Below are positions 1-8,972 of a DNA stretch of 64,000 nt, piece after piece; the stretch's first letter is position 1; the number at the start of each line of letters is the position of its first letter. Under the pieces are notes generated by a model, which saw nothing but the letters and a program-made list of their open reading frames with translations, was not told the DNA's origin and made no database searches. The position numbers were made by a program, and so were the translations under genes. Source of the DNA: Elizabethkingia meningoseptica_A. Its GTDB lineage: Bacteria; Bacteroidota; Bacteroidia; Flavobacteriales; Weeksellaceae. The stretch spans positions 558,001 to 622,000 of the forward strand of contig NZ_JBJDLK010000001.1 of assembly GCF_045762675.1 (NCBI RefSeq). Direction: 5' to 3'.

Positions 1-814
1 CGCCTTTATCCCGCAGTATCCGGGTAATAGACAATACCATATCAGTAGCTGTACATTGTGCCGGAATTTTACCAGTAAGTTTCAGCCCGATTACTTCCGG
101 ACATGTAAAGAATATGGGCTGTCCCAGCATCGCGGCTTCCGCTTCGATACCACCTACACCCCATGCAATTACGCCGATTCCGTTAACCATAGGTGTATGT
201 GAATCGGTCCCTACCAGCGTGTCCGGAAATAACCATCCGTCCCTGTCGATAACCCCTTTGGCCAGATATTCCAGATTAACCTGGTGGCAGATCCCCATAC
301 CGGGCGGCACAACGGTAAAGTTGCTGAGTCCTTTTTGTGCCCATTTCAGGAGTTCATAGCGTTCTTTATTTCTGTCGAATTCTAAAGTTACATTTTTATC
401 ATAGGCATAGTCGGTTCCGAAATAATCGACCTGTACAGAGTGGTCAATTACCAGATCTACCGGAATAGCAGGGTTGATCTTCTGACCGTCTTTTCCCTGA
501 CGTACAAATTCTGCACGCAGTGAAGCCATATCCACCACAGCAGGAACACCGGTAAAATCCTGCATCAGGATTCTGGCAGGCTTAAATGGTATATCTTTGT
601 CTGCCGGCGCGGGTGTCCATTGCAGCAGTGTATCAATGTGTTCATCTGTAATACTGAAACCATCATAGTTCCTTAATACATTTTCTAATAGTATACGAAT
701 ACTGAAAGGGAGATGACCGACACCTTTTTCTGAAAGATTTTTCAGGGAACTGTAATGATAACTTTTACCATTAACCGTAAGCTCCTGTACCGATTTTGCT
801 TTTTGGGTGTTCAT
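1..814 (-). CDS. acnA: Aconitate hydratase (aconitase A), N-terminal part
   Basis: The minus-strand frame opens with ATG at 814 and runs off the window, giving 271 codons. It starts MNTQKAKSVQELTVNGKSYH and contains the AcnA/IRP-type stretches LPFSIRILLEN, VDLVIDHSVQVD, GICHQVNLEYLA, VGTDSHTPMVNG and GVGGIEAEAAMLG, which belong to the first aconitase domain. The enzyme converts citrate to isocitrate through cis-aconitate with a 4Fe-4S cluster in the cytosolic TCA cycle. The cluster cysteines lie further downstream, outside the window. IRP/AcnA type is preferred over AcnB because of the order of these motifs. The 5' side is a long repeat-filled gap, so its promoter should lie within about 100 bases upstream of 814. 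Confidence 0.95.
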   Translation of the reverse strand, partial: MNTQKAKSVQELTVNGKSYHYSSLKNLSEKGVGHLPFSIRILLENVLRNYDGFSITDEHIDTLLQWTPAPADKDIPFKPARILMQDFTGVPAVVDMASLRAEFVRQGKDGQKINPAIPVDLVIDHSVQVDYFGTDYAYDKNVTLEFDRNKERYELLKWAQKGLSNFTVVPPGMGICHQVNLEYLAKGVIDRDGWLFPDTLVGTDSHTPMVNGIGVIAWGVGGIEAEAAMLGQPIFFTCPEVIGLKLTGKIPAQCTATDMVLSITRILRDKG

Positions 815-936
815 AACGTAGGATTTTATGTGAACATCTAATATACCGCTAAAAATGAAGACATAAGCTAATATTATGATAGATTAACATGAACATTAAC
901 ATTAAAATTTGCTATTTGGAAAGGAGGAAGTTTTTA

Positions 937-1340
937 AGAATTTGAAAATTTGAAAATGTGGTAATAAGTAATAAGCAATAAGCAATAAGCAATGAGTAAT
1001 AAGTAATCAATCAATCATCAATTATCAATTATCAATTATCAGTTATCAATTATCAGTTATCAGTTATCAATCATCAATCATCAATCATCAGTAATAACCA
1101 GAATATTAGTCATGTTGCAGGCATCTAAACCGCAAAAGCAACAAAAGCTTTTAAATGCTCCCGTCACTTTGAAACGCAGTGAAGTGTATCGAGAAGTTGT
1201 TTAACCACAAATGCTTTTACCATTAAGAATTTAAGGAAATTAAGGTTAAAAGAATTTGCTTAATCAACTTAATCCCTTAATGGTTAATAAGAGCATTTCA
1301 ATATTCACCATAAAAGTGAGAATGAGTCAATGGGTCAATA
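937..1340 (-). repeat. Composite intergenic repeat with embedded short tandem repeats
   Basis: The gap 815-1550 has no convincing gene. From about 961 to 1100 it is built of AATAAGC/AATGAGT units followed by TATCAATTATCA-type units. From about 1085 to 1300 it is the reverse complement of a module seen at 13204-13330 and 14310-14420 (GGTATTAAG, CTTAAATTCTTAATGGTAAA, GTGGTTAAACAACTTCTCG). The piece AATTTGAAAATTTG at 937-958 recurs inverted near 57930. This is one copy of a dispersed family found in most long gaps of the window. Confidence 0.8.
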
Positions 1341-1550
1341 GGTGAATATAATACTTTACAGATGAAAAAGCTGTGATTCTATTCGGTTTATTTTTAAACG
1401 TTAACTATCTGTAATAAATCTCTGAACTGGTTCAAATAGGTTTCAGATTCACTAATCTGTAACATCATTAATGAAGTTTTATTGATATCTGACCATTATA
1501 AACGATCAGACATTAACTGTAATTCGTATATTCAGTTTTTTCAAAAGTTT

Positions 1551-2519
1551 ATGGAACAAGGTTTTACGGAAGTTATTCATCTGATCAGGCAATCGCGTAT
1601 GAGAGCTGTGAGGGTTGTGAACACGGAACTGATTAATCTTTACCGGAGTATTGGTGCTTATATTAGTGAAAAGGTAGCGCAGGCAGAATGGGGGCAGTCG
1701 GTGGTAAAAGAACTGGCCGGTTATATTCAGCGTACAGAACCTGAAATAAAGGGGTTCTCGGATAAAAATATGTGGCGGATGAAGCAGTTTTATGATGCCT
1801 ATAAGGATAATCCAAAACTCTCGGCACTGACGAGAGAATTAAGCTGGACGAATAATGTGGTGATTTTCAGCCGGGCTAAAACTGCCGAAGAACAGGAATT
1901 TTATCTGAATCTGAGTATTCGCGAAAAATACAGTTCCAGGGAACTGGAACGGCAGATCAGCAGTGCTGTTTTCGAACGTACCATGATAGGCCACGCAAAA
2001 CTCCCGGCACTGCCGAGAGTTTTTAATAACGAACTGAATGCTTTTAAAGACAGCTATGTATTCGACTTTCTGAATCTCCCGGAACTTCATAATGAAAGTG
2101 ATTTACAGGTAGCATTAACAGGACAGATGAAAAACTTTATTCTGGAACTCGGCAAGGATTTTATTTTTATTGATGAAGAGTATAAACTGCAGGTAGGAAA
2201 CAGTGATTTTTATGTTGACCTTTTATTTTACCACCGCGGATTACAATGTCTGGTAGCGTTTGAACTAAAGGCTGATAAGTTTAAGCCGGAACATCTGGGA
2301 CAGCTGAGTTTTTATCTGGAAGCATTGGACCGTGATGTAAAAAAGCCTAATGAAAATCCGAGTATTGGTGTTCTTTTGTGTAAAGATAAAGATCATCAAG
2401 TTGTGGAATATGCCCTTAACAGAAGCCTTTCTCCGACAATGGTTGCCGAATACCGGACTCAGCTGCCGGACAAAGAGCTCCTTCAGCAAAAACTCCATGA
2501 GTTATCCGATCTAATTTGA
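1551..2519 (+). CDS. DUF1016 (YhcG-like) PD-(D/E)XK nuclease-domain protein
   Basis: The N-terminal half matches the DUF1016_N helical domain (ARxxAxxxVNxELIxLYxxIG-like stretch, then WGxxVVKELA and GFSDKNMWRMKQFY). The C-terminal half is a PD-(D/E)XK fold: FYVDLLFYHR gives the Asp and AFELKADKFKPEHLGQLSFYL gives the E-x-K pair. Family members are putative nucleases, several linked to defence or mobile DNA; the substrate is unknown. The open frame extends up to a TTG at 1482, but ATG at 1551 is preferred since family homology begins about there and TTG starts are rare in this group; the product is then 322 aa. It has no methylase or other restriction partner nearby and sits between repeat blocks, about 2 kb before the CRISPR locus, which suggests an accessory region. 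Confidence 0.85.
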   Translation: MEQGFTEVIHLIRQSRMRAVRVVNTELINLYRSIGAYISEKVAQAEWGQSVVKELAGYIQRTEPEIKGFSDKNMWRMKQFYDAYKDNPKLSALTRELSWTNNVVIFSRAKTAEEQEFYLNLSIREKYSSRELERQISSAVFERTMIGHAKLPALPRVFNNELNAFKDSYVFDFLNLPELHNESDLQVALTGQMKNFILELGKDFIFIDEEYKLQVGNSDFYVDLLFYHRGLQCLVAFELKADKFKPEHLGQLSFYLEALDRDVKKPNENPSIGVLLCKDKDHQVVEYALNRSLSPTMVAEYRTQLPDKELLQQKLHELSDLI

Positions 2520-2529
2520 TGGGTAGTTG

Positions 2530-2670
2530 TCAGTTCTCAGTGTACGGTTTACAGTTTACAGTTGTTAGTGGTTAGTTTTTAGTGATTAGTGATTAGTTCA
2601 AATGTTTCGGTAATTACCAATTGCTTATTACCCATAACTCATCATTCCTCATTCCTCATTCCTCCCCGAT
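2530..2670. repeat. Low-complexity tandem repeats
   Basis: After the DUF1016 stop the sequence is made of short iterated units (GTTTACAGTTTACAGTT, TTAGTGATTAGTGATTAG, then CTCATTCCTCATTCCTC). The same style of degenerate 7-10-bp units is seen at 961-1100, 3057-3290 and 13540-13610. No coding frame is supported here. Confidence 0.6.
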
Positions 2671-2734
2671 AGCTACACACTTGTCTGTATCCAAAATATT
2701 TAGTATTTTAAGATACTGAAAAAACACTAACTTG

Positions 2735-2995
2735 ATGCCCCATACTGAAAATACAGACCATAAGGGAGCCTCAAATCCGTCACTGGAATCGCTATTACTC
2801 ACGATGATTACAGCCCTGAAGCGGGAAGATACCAGAAATGAAAAATTTTATGACAGTGCAGATCTGAAGCGCCTGCTGAATATCAGCGATAAGACTTTAT
2901 ACCGCATGCGGGCAAATAAAAGTATACCTTGTGTCCGTTTTGGTAAGAAATACTTCTATCCAAAATCTTATTTTAACAACAAAGCCTCTGAATAA
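2735..2995 (+). CDS. Small helix-turn-helix (excisionase/MerR-like) protein
   Basis: This 86-aa protein ends in a winged-helix DNA-binding module of the kind called helix_turn_helix family 17: SADLKRLLNISDKTLYRMRA, then SIPCVRFGKKYFYPKSYF. These proteins are common next to integrated elements in Bacteroidota and act as excisionase-like or repressor factors; its target is not evident. ATG at 2735 is preferred over the TTG just before it at 2732. The N-terminal 40 residues are polar and probably form a helix. It follows DUF1016 in the same direction across a 215-bp repeat-like gap, so a shared operon is doubtful. Confidence 0.75.
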   Translation: MPHTENTDHKGASNPSLESLLLTMITALKREDTRNEKFYDSADLKRLLNISDKTLYRMRANKSIPCVRFGKKYFYPKSYFNNKASE

Positions 2996-2999
2996 GGGC

Positions 3000-3744
3000 T
3001 TTTTTATGCCTAAATAGGTGTACCATATTCATTAATCTGGTAATACAAAACAATAGGTTGTGAGCAATCATCAATTATCATTCATCAGCAATAACCAGAA
3101 CGTTTGTCAAGCTACATGCATTTAGATAATGAGTCAATGAGTCAATAGGTGAATAAGTAATCAATTATCAATTATCAATTATCAATTATCAATTATCAAT
3201 TATCATTCATCAGTAAGGGGCCAGAATATTTGTCATGCTACATGCATTTAGATAATGAGGCAATGGGGTCAATAGGTGAATCGTAGTCACTAAAGCACAC
3301 CTAAGCCGGAAATCCAGGATGTCCTTTATGGCAACCTCATATGTAATTACCCTGTCAATCAACCTCCTCTTAATTACCATCAACCATCAACCGCCAACTG
3401 TCAACTGTAAACTGTCAACTGTCAACCACTACCTCTTCTCCCGATATGCTTCGGTGTTTGTTCGGGAAACACCCCGTTTTTGGATACTTTTCCCGAAGCT
3501 TACCCGAACAATACCCGAAGGAGGATCCTTTTTAGTGTTTTTCGTTATCTGTATAAAGGCTTTTATACCGGGCGTTAGATGGTGTTTTAAGTAGCGCCGG
3601 AGTACCGGTGTCTTGCATTGCATAGTGGACAAAACCGGTCAAAACCGGACAAAAGCAGTCAATACCGGTCATGAAATTCTGAAAGTGATTTTTGAGCGGA
3701 ATATGTCTATATCTTGGCCTCACTAACCCTTAAAATTGAGCATT
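3000..3744. other. Gene-free gap: composite repeat, CCCGAA cluster and iterons
   Basis: 3057-3290 holds two copies of a unit with CATGCTACATGCATTTAGAT and many ATCAATTATC units. 3367-3430 has iterated CAACTGTCAACTGTAAACTG. 3435-3530 has several CCCGAA or TTCGGG words in both orientations. 3627-3671 is a 10-bp iteron array listed separately. Short frames that cross the gap have repeat-like composition and no recognisable product, so no gene is called. Confidence 0.6.
3627..3671. repeat. 10-bp iterons upstream of the DUF6266 gene
   Basis: Successive units read GGACAAAACC, GGTCAAAACC, GGACAAAAGC(A), GTCAATACC and GGTCATG, about one helical turn apart, ending 73 bases before the ATG at 3745. Helical phasing upstream of a start codon suggests a multi-site operator, but no binding protein is identified. 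Confidence 0.55.
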
Positions 3745-4380
3745 ATGGCACGAATTGAAAAAGGAATCCTCGGCGGATTCAAAGGAAAAGTTGGCACGGT
3801 AGTCGGTGTCACCTGGAGAGGAATGGATATTATCCGGAGTGTACCCCGGGCATCCAGAAAGAAACCCACAGAAGATCAACTCTTACAACGGTTTAAGTTT
3901 AAGCTTGTTGTTGCTTTTCTGCAGCCCTTAAAGGAGATTCAGAGTTTATATTTTGGTTCAAATCAGGGCACACAGTCACGTGTAAATATTGCTACTTCAT
4001 ATGTGCTGAGTGAGGCCGTAGAGATGGTAAACGATATTCCGGCGATTGTATATTCCCGGGTGATGATTACGAAAGGGGATCTGGCAGGTTTTCAGAGCCT
4101 GAAGATCACACCAAAAGCAGACGCTAAACTAAGTCTGGAATGGGAGGGTAACGGTACCCAGTCGAATGCACAGGATACAGATATGGTAAACCTGATCTGT
4201 TACAATGAAAAGCAAAGCTCTTTTGCAATTTTTGAAGGCCTGACCTCGCGGAATATAATGAAAGCTGAAGCAATATTGCCGGCGGATTATAAGGAGGTTC
4301 ATGTATGGGCATACCTGAGCAATGAGAAAAAAACGCAGGCCAGTACAAGTGTCTATTTCGGAAAGCTCACATTTCCGTAA
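3745..4380 (+). CDS. DUF6266 family protein
   Basis: This 211-aa protein starts MARIEKGILGGFKGKVGTVV and continues GVTWRGMDIIRSVP, the signature N-terminus of DUF6266, a Bacteroidota family of unknown function often present in several copies per genome. No signal peptide or membrane segment is visible; the rest is beta-rich and contains no catalytic motif that I recognise. The ATG at 3745 fits the family N-terminus better than the upstream TTG at 3736. The gene stands alone between an iteron array and a strong terminator, and is tail-to-tail with the tracrRNA. Any link to the CRISPR system is positional only. Confidence 0.85.
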   Translation: MARIEKGILGGFKGKVGTVVGVTWRGMDIIRSVPRASRKKPTEDQLLQRFKFKLVVAFLQPLKEIQSLYFGSNQGTQSRVNIATSYVLSEAVEMVNDIPAIVYSRVMITKGDLAGFQSLKITPKADAKLSLEWEGNGTQSNAQDTDMVNLICYNEKQSSFAIFEGLTSRNIMKAEAILPADYKEVHVWAYLSNEKKTQASTSVYFGKLTFP

Positions 4381-4387
4381 AAAAACA

Positions 4388-4413
4388 AAAACCACCTGAA
4401 AGGGTGGTTTTTT
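4388..4413 (+). terminator. Rho-independent terminator of the DUF6266 gene
   Basis: AAACCACC and GGTGGTTT form an 8-bp stem with a 6-base loop, followed by a T run. It begins 8 bases after the stop codon. The opposite strand also has a T run, so it may act as a backstop for the tracrRNA. Confidence 0.85.
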
Positions 4414-4424
4414 GTTGGAAATAA

Positions 4425-4495
4425 AAATGCCCCGAAGATAGTCGAGGCGCTAAATGTTTTCACAACGGAATAATCCTTATTGTGAACTGCTTTCA
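4425..4495 (-). ncRNA. tracrRNA of the type II-C CRISPR system
   Basis: Read on the minus strand, 4495-4480 gives TGAAAGCAGTTCACAA, an exact 16-nt match to the end of the CRISPR repeat as written on the plus strand; it can therefore pair with the start of the repeat in a minus-strand crRNA. It is followed by AAGGATTATTCCGTT, which resembles the nexus of known tracrRNAs (AAGGCTAGTCCGTT in S. pyogenes). Then comes GTGAAAACATTTA and a terminal hairpin GCCTCGA/TCGGGGC with a T-rich tail ending near 4425. A promoter is present just upstream. The RNA joins crRNA and Cas9. The exact 5' end is estimated from the promoter. Confidence 0.88.
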
Positions 4496-4499
4496 ATTA

Positions 4500-4529
4500 C
4501 AAATGTATCTAAAAGAATTTAAATAGCAA
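4500..4529 (-). promoter_or_regulatory. tracrRNA promoter (Bacteroidota type)
   Basis: On the minus strand TTG (4529-4527), a 19-base spacer and TACATTTG (4507-4500) match the TTG/TAnnTTTG consensus. Initiation would fall about 5-8 bases on, near 4495-4492, at the start of the anti-repeat. Confidence 0.75.
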
Positions 4530-4596
4530 TACGGAAAACCGTAATAACAAAAGAAAAAGTATCTCTATATTTAAAAAATATTATAACTATTGAGAT

Positions 4597-7500
4597 ATGA
4601 AGGTTAAAAATATACTTGGATTGGATCTTGGGACGAACTCTATAGGGTGGGCGTTAATCTCACGGGATTTTGAAAATGATAAGGGTGAAATTTTGGGAAT
4701 GGGAAGTCGTATTATACCGATGGATCAGAAGATGTTAGGTGATTTTGGGATTGGAAATTCTGTGTCTCTAACCGCTGAACGTACCGGATATAGAGGTGTC
4801 AGGAGACTGAGAGAAAGACATTTACTAAGAAGAGAACGTTTGCACAGAGTACTACACATACTGAATTTTCTGCCTAAGCATTATGATGCTCAGATAGATT
4901 TTAATAAACGATTTGGAAAATTTCTTCCGGAAACAGAGCCTAAATTAGCATACGATAACGGTAAATTCTTATTTAAAAGTTCATTTAATGAAATGTTGGG
5001 GGATTTTAAAGTTTCCCGACCACAATTTCTTAAAGATAAGAATGGAAAAGAGTGCCTTATTCCTTATGATTGGACTATTTACTATTTGCGTAAAAAAGCC
5101 TTGACACATAGAATTGAAAAAGAAGAGCTGGCATGGTTAATATTGAATTTCAATCAGAAAAGAGGGTACTATCAATTAAGAGGAGAGGATGAGGAAATAC
5201 AACCAAATAAATTAATTGAATTCCATTCTTTACAGGTAGTTGAGGTTATTGCTGATGAAGAAACTAATAAGAAAGGAGAAGTTTGGTACACAATGCATCT
5301 GGAAAACGGATGGTTGTACAGAAGATCCGGTAAAATTGAATTATTTGACTGGAAAGGTAAAGTCAGGGATTTTATTGTAACGACTGAATTGAATGATAAT
5401 GGAACAGAGAAATTAGATAAAGATGGGAATGTAAAAAGAAGTTTCCGTGCACCGGGAGCCGATGATTGGACTTTATTAAAAAAGAAAACTGAAAAAGAAA
5501 TAGAAAAGTCTGATAAGACTGTTGGTGCCTATATCTATGATAATTTATTGCTCAATCCGAAGCAAAAGATTAAAGGAAAGCTTATTCGTACCATAGAACG
5601 TAACTATTATAAAGAGGAATTAGAACAAATTTTAAAAAAGCAAAAAGAATATCATCAGGAGTTGCAAGATGAAAATCTGTTGTTGAATTGTGTAAGAGAA
5701 TTGTACAGGCATAACAAGCAACACCAGCAAATATTAGTAGCAAAAGATTTTGTACATCTGTTTTTAAATGATATTTTATTTTACCAAAGACCTTTAAGTA
5801 GTCAAAAATCGACAATCTCAAACTGTTCACTGGAATATAGAAAATCCAAAAATAAAAATGGAGAAGAAATTACTTATCCTATAAAAGTAATTGCAAAATC
5901 GAATCCATATTATCAGGAATTTAGATTATTACAATGGCTGCAAAATCTGGTAATTTATACGAAAGATGGTGATATAGATTGTACAAAAGACTTTTTGAAT
6001 TCTTCTGAAGACAGAGAAAACTTATGGAATTGGTTAAGCTCTAAAAAAGAGATAAAACAAGACCTACTCCTTAAATTTTTAGTAGAAAAAAATGGATTAA
6101 AAGGAAAAGCCTTAACTGAAGAAGCTGCAAGATACCGCTGGAATTATGTTCAGGATAAAGACTATCCGGGAAATGAAACCCGTTCTTTAATTCAATCCAG
6201 ATTGGATAAAGTCGAAAATATAACACCTGATTTTCTGACTCCGGATAATGAAATGGCATTATGGCATATCATTTATTCGGTTAATGATAAAATTGAATAT
6301 GAAAAGGCTTTACAGTCTTTCGCTACCAAAAAAGGTTTGGACAGTGTATCATTTGTAGAAGCTTTTAAGAAAGTTCAACCTTTTAAAAGCGATTATGGAA
6401 GCTTCTCTGAAAAAGCCATTAAAAAATTATTGCCTTTAATGCGTTTTGGTTCGAATTGGCGATGGGAATCAATTGATGAAAAATCAAAAGACCGGATAAA
6501 TAAAATTTTAACCGGAGAATACGACGAAGATATTAAAGATCGTGTTCGTGAGAAAGCACAACATTTAGAAAAAGAAACAGACTTTCAGGCCTTGCCTTTA
6601 TGGCTGGCACAATATATTGTGTATGGAAGACATTCGGAAGCTGCTATTGCCGGAAAATGGAACTCAGTAAAGGATATAGAAGACTATTTAAAAGATTTTA
6701 AACAACATTCACTACGTAATCCTATTGTTGAGCAAGTGATAACCGAAACATTGCGTGTGGTGAAAGATATATGGAATCACTATGGAAAAGGAACAAAAGA
6801 CTTTTTTAATGAAATCCATATTGAGCTGGGGCGGGAAATGAAAAATACAGCTGAAGAAAGGCAACGATTAACCCGTATGAATGTAGAAAACGAAAATACA
6901 AACCTGCGTATAAAAGCTTTGTTAGCTGAAATGGCTCAGGATGTACAGTTTGAAAATGTTCGACCATATTCACCCATGCAGCAGGAGATTCTTAAAATTT
7001 ATGAAGAAGGTGTACTTAGTTCAGAAGCGGAAATAGCAGAGGATATTTTAAAGATAAGTAAAACGGCTCAACCATCAGATTCGGACCTGAAGCGTTACAA
7101 ACTATGGCTGGAACAAAAATATTGTTCTCCCTATACCGGACAAATGATTCCATTAAATAAGTTGTTTACTTCAGAATATGAAATAGAACATATTATCCCG
7201 CAGAGCCGTTATTTTGATGATGGTTTTAGTAATAAAGTCATCTGTGAAGCTGCAGTGAATAGTTTAAAGGGTAATCAGTTGGGGTTGGAATTTATTAAAA
7301 ACCACCAGGGTGAGATTGTTAATTGCGGAATGGGCAAACAAGTGAAAATTATGGAGGTTGGTGTATATGAAAATTTAGTAAAACAGAATTATAGCAGAAA
7401 CAAATCCAAACTTAATAAACTTCTATTAGAAGATATTCCGGAAAAAATGATTAATCGTCAATTGAATGATACACGATATATAAGTAAATACATCTCCGGT

Positions 7501-8970
7501 ATATTATCAAATATTGTACGCGATGCACTAAAAGATGATAGTGTGAATTCTAAAAATCTTGTTCCTGTAAACGGAACTGTTACGTCCAGACTAAGGCAGG
7601 ATTGGGGAATGAATGATATATGGAATGATTTGATATTGCCGCGTTTCCAACGAATGAATGAACTTACAAATTCAAATGATTTTACAAGCTGGAACGACAA
7701 TCACCAGAAATACCTACCGACGATACCAATAGAATTATCAAAAGGCTTTTCTAAAAAACGTATTGATCATCGACACCACGCAATGGATGCCCTTGTTATT
7801 GCCTGTGCAACAAAAGAACATGTTAATTTTTTAAATAACGAAAGTGCCTTACCAAAAAAAGGTAAAACCAAAGAAGAGCAAAATAAATTCAGACATGATC
7901 TAAGGGCAGGTTTATGTTATAAAAAATATAATACAAGCTCAAAAGAAAATTATCAGTGGTTATTTAAGAAGCCTTGGGAAACCTTTACAAAAGAAAGCAA
8001 AGATTCGTTGGAGAAAATTGTAGTGAGTTTCAAACAAAACTTGCGTGTAATTAATAAAGCAACGAACTATTATGAAAGTTATAAGGATGAGAATGGAAAT
8101 ATAAGAATAGGTAAAAATGGTGAACCGGAAAAAGGTATGGTTAAGCAACAGGGCATTAATTGGGCAATTCGTAAACCGATGCATAAAGAGACTGTTTCCG
8201 GTAAAATTCATCTAAGCAGAGTAAAAGTTGCTAAAGGAAAAATTCTAACAGCCACACGTAAAGCATTGGATTCTACTTTTAATGAAAAAACTATTTTATC
8301 TATTACTGACACTGGTATTCAAAAAATATTACTTAACTATCTGAAAACAAAGAATAGCCCCGATGAAGCTTTTTCTCCTGAAGGAATTGAAGACATGAAT
8401 AAAAATATAGAATTGTATAATAACGGTAAGAAACATGATCCGATACTTAAAGTACGTGTATTTGAACAGGGGAGTAAATTTGCATTAGGGGAAACAGGAA
8501 ATAAAGGATCTAAATATGTAGAAGCAGCAAAAGGAACCAATTTGTTTTTTGGTATATACATAGATAAACAAGGAAAAAGAAGTTATGAAACAATACCCCT
8601 AAATATTGTTATTGAGCGACAAAAACAAGGGCTTCTATCTGTCCCTGAACAAAATGAAAAAGGCCATAAATTATTGTTTAGTTTATCTCCCAATGATTTG
8701 GTATATGTACCGGATGAAACGAACGGGTTTGATGAGTATAATATTGATAAAAAAAGAATATATAAACTCGAAAAGGTATCAGGCACAGAAAGTTATTTTG
8801 TAAGGCATGATATAGCTAGTTTGATAAAACAATATGATGCAAAAAGTAAAGTTGGAGAGTTAGAGAGCCAAAATAAATTACAAACAACAATGACCGATGA
8901 TAGAATGAAAATTTCCGAGTTTTGTTTGAAACTGAAAGTTTCCCGATTAGGTGATATTTTAAAAATATAA
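4597..8970 (+). CDS. cas9: Cas9 endonuclease, type II-C
   Basis: This 1457-aa protein has the full Cas9 order. RuvC-I is ILGLDLGTNSIGWALI with Asp10. The arginine-rich bridge helix RRLRERHLLRRERLHRVLH is near residues 70-90. RuvC-II is IHIELGREMKN with Glu743. The HNH domain YEIEHIIPQSRYFDDGFSNK has predicted catalytic His865 and Asn888. RuvC-III is HRHHAMDALVIACA with His1061 and Asp1064. All key residues are present, so nuclease activity is expected. The length is typical of the large Bacteroidota II-C enzymes. It cleaves DNA guided by crRNA:tracrRNA. cas1 begins 2 bases after its stop, indicating an operon; TATATTTA at 4565-4572 is a possible -7 box with one mismatch. Confidence 0.98.
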   Translation: MKVKNILGLDLGTNSIGWALISRDFENDKGEILGMGSRIIPMDQKMLGDFGIGNSVSLTAERTGYRGVRRLRERHLLRRERLHRVLHILNFLPKHYDAQIDFNKRFGKFLPETEPKLAYDNGKFLFKSSFNEMLGDFKVSRPQFLKDKNGKECLIPYDWTIYYLRKKALTHRIEKEELAWLILNFNQKRGYYQLRGEDEEIQPNKLIEFHSLQVVEVIADEETNKKGEVWYTMHLENGWLYRRSGKIELFDWKGKVRDFIVTTELNDNGTEKLDKDGNVKRSFRAPGADDWTLLKKKTEKEIEKSDKTVGAYIYDNLLLNPKQKIKGKLIRTIERNYYKEELEQILKKQKEYHQELQDENLLLNCVRELYRHNKQHQQILVAKDFVHLFLNDILFYQRPLSSQKSTISNCSLEYRKSKNKNGEEITYPIKVIAKSNPYYQEFRLLQWLQNLVIYTKDGDIDCTKDFLNSSEDRENLWNWLSSKKEIKQDLLLKFLVEKNGLKGKALTEEAARYRWNYVQDKDYPGNETRSLIQSRLDKVENITPDFLTPDNEMALWHIIYSVNDKIEYEKALQSFATKKGLDSVSFVEAFKKVQPFKSDYGSFSEKAIKKLLPLMRFGSNWRWESIDEKSKDRINKILTGEYDEDIKDRVREKAQHLEKETDFQALPLWLAQYIVYGRHSEAAIAGKWNSVKDIEDYLKDFKQHSLRNPIVEQVITETLRVVKDIWNHYGKGTKDFFNEIHIELGREMKNTAEERQRLTRMNVENENTNLRIKALLAEMAQDVQFENVRPYSPMQQEILKIYEEGVLSSEAEIAEDILKISKTAQPSDSDLKRYKLWLEQKYCSPYTGQMIPLNKLFTSEYEIEHIIPQSRYFDDGFSNKVICEAAVNSLKGNQLGLEFIKNHQGEIVNCGMGKQVKIMEVGVYENLVKQNYSRNKSKLNKLLLEDIPEKMINRQLNDTRYISKYISGILSNIVRDALKDDSVNSKNLVPVNGTVTSRLRQDWGMNDIWNDLILPRFQRMNELTNSNDFTSWNDNHQKYLPTIPIELSKGFSKKRIDHRHHAMDALVIACATKEHVNFLNNESALPKKGKTKEEQNKFRHDLRAGLCYKKYNTSSKENYQWLFKKPWETFTKESKDSLEKIVVSFKQNLRVINKATNYYESYKDENGNIRIGKNGEPEKGMVKQQGINWAIRKPMHKETVSGKIHLSRVKVAKGKILTATRKALDSTFNEKTILSITDTGIQKILLNYLKTKNSPDEAFSPEGIEDMNKNIELYNNGKKHDPILKVRVFEQGSKFALGETGNKGSKYVEAAKGTNLFFGIYIDKQGKRSYETIPLNIVIERQKQGLLSVPEQNEKGHKLLFSLSPNDLVYVPDETNGFDEYNIDKKRIYKLEKVSGTESYFVRHDIASLIKQYDAKSKVGELESQNKLQTTMTDDRMKISEFCLKLKVSRLGDILKI

Positions 8971-8972
8971 GA

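Noticed and set aside
114..359. Plus-strand frame of 81 codons near the window start
   Set aside because: It is the antisense of the aconitase gene, whose minus-strand frame carries clear AcnA motifs.
2735..2995. A toxin-antitoxin pair with the DUF1016 gene
   Set aside because: The HTH protein is of excisionase type, the gap is 215 bp of repeat DNA, and DUF1016 is not a known toxin.
3319..3723. Several short frames in the gap before the DUF6266 gene
   Set aside because: They translate tandem repeat and CCCGAA clusters, have no product that I recognise and overlap on both strands.
3745..4380. DUF6266 as a cas accessory gene
   Set aside because: It has its own terminator and is convergent with the tracrRNA; the family is widespread without CRISPR, so proximity alone is weak evidence.
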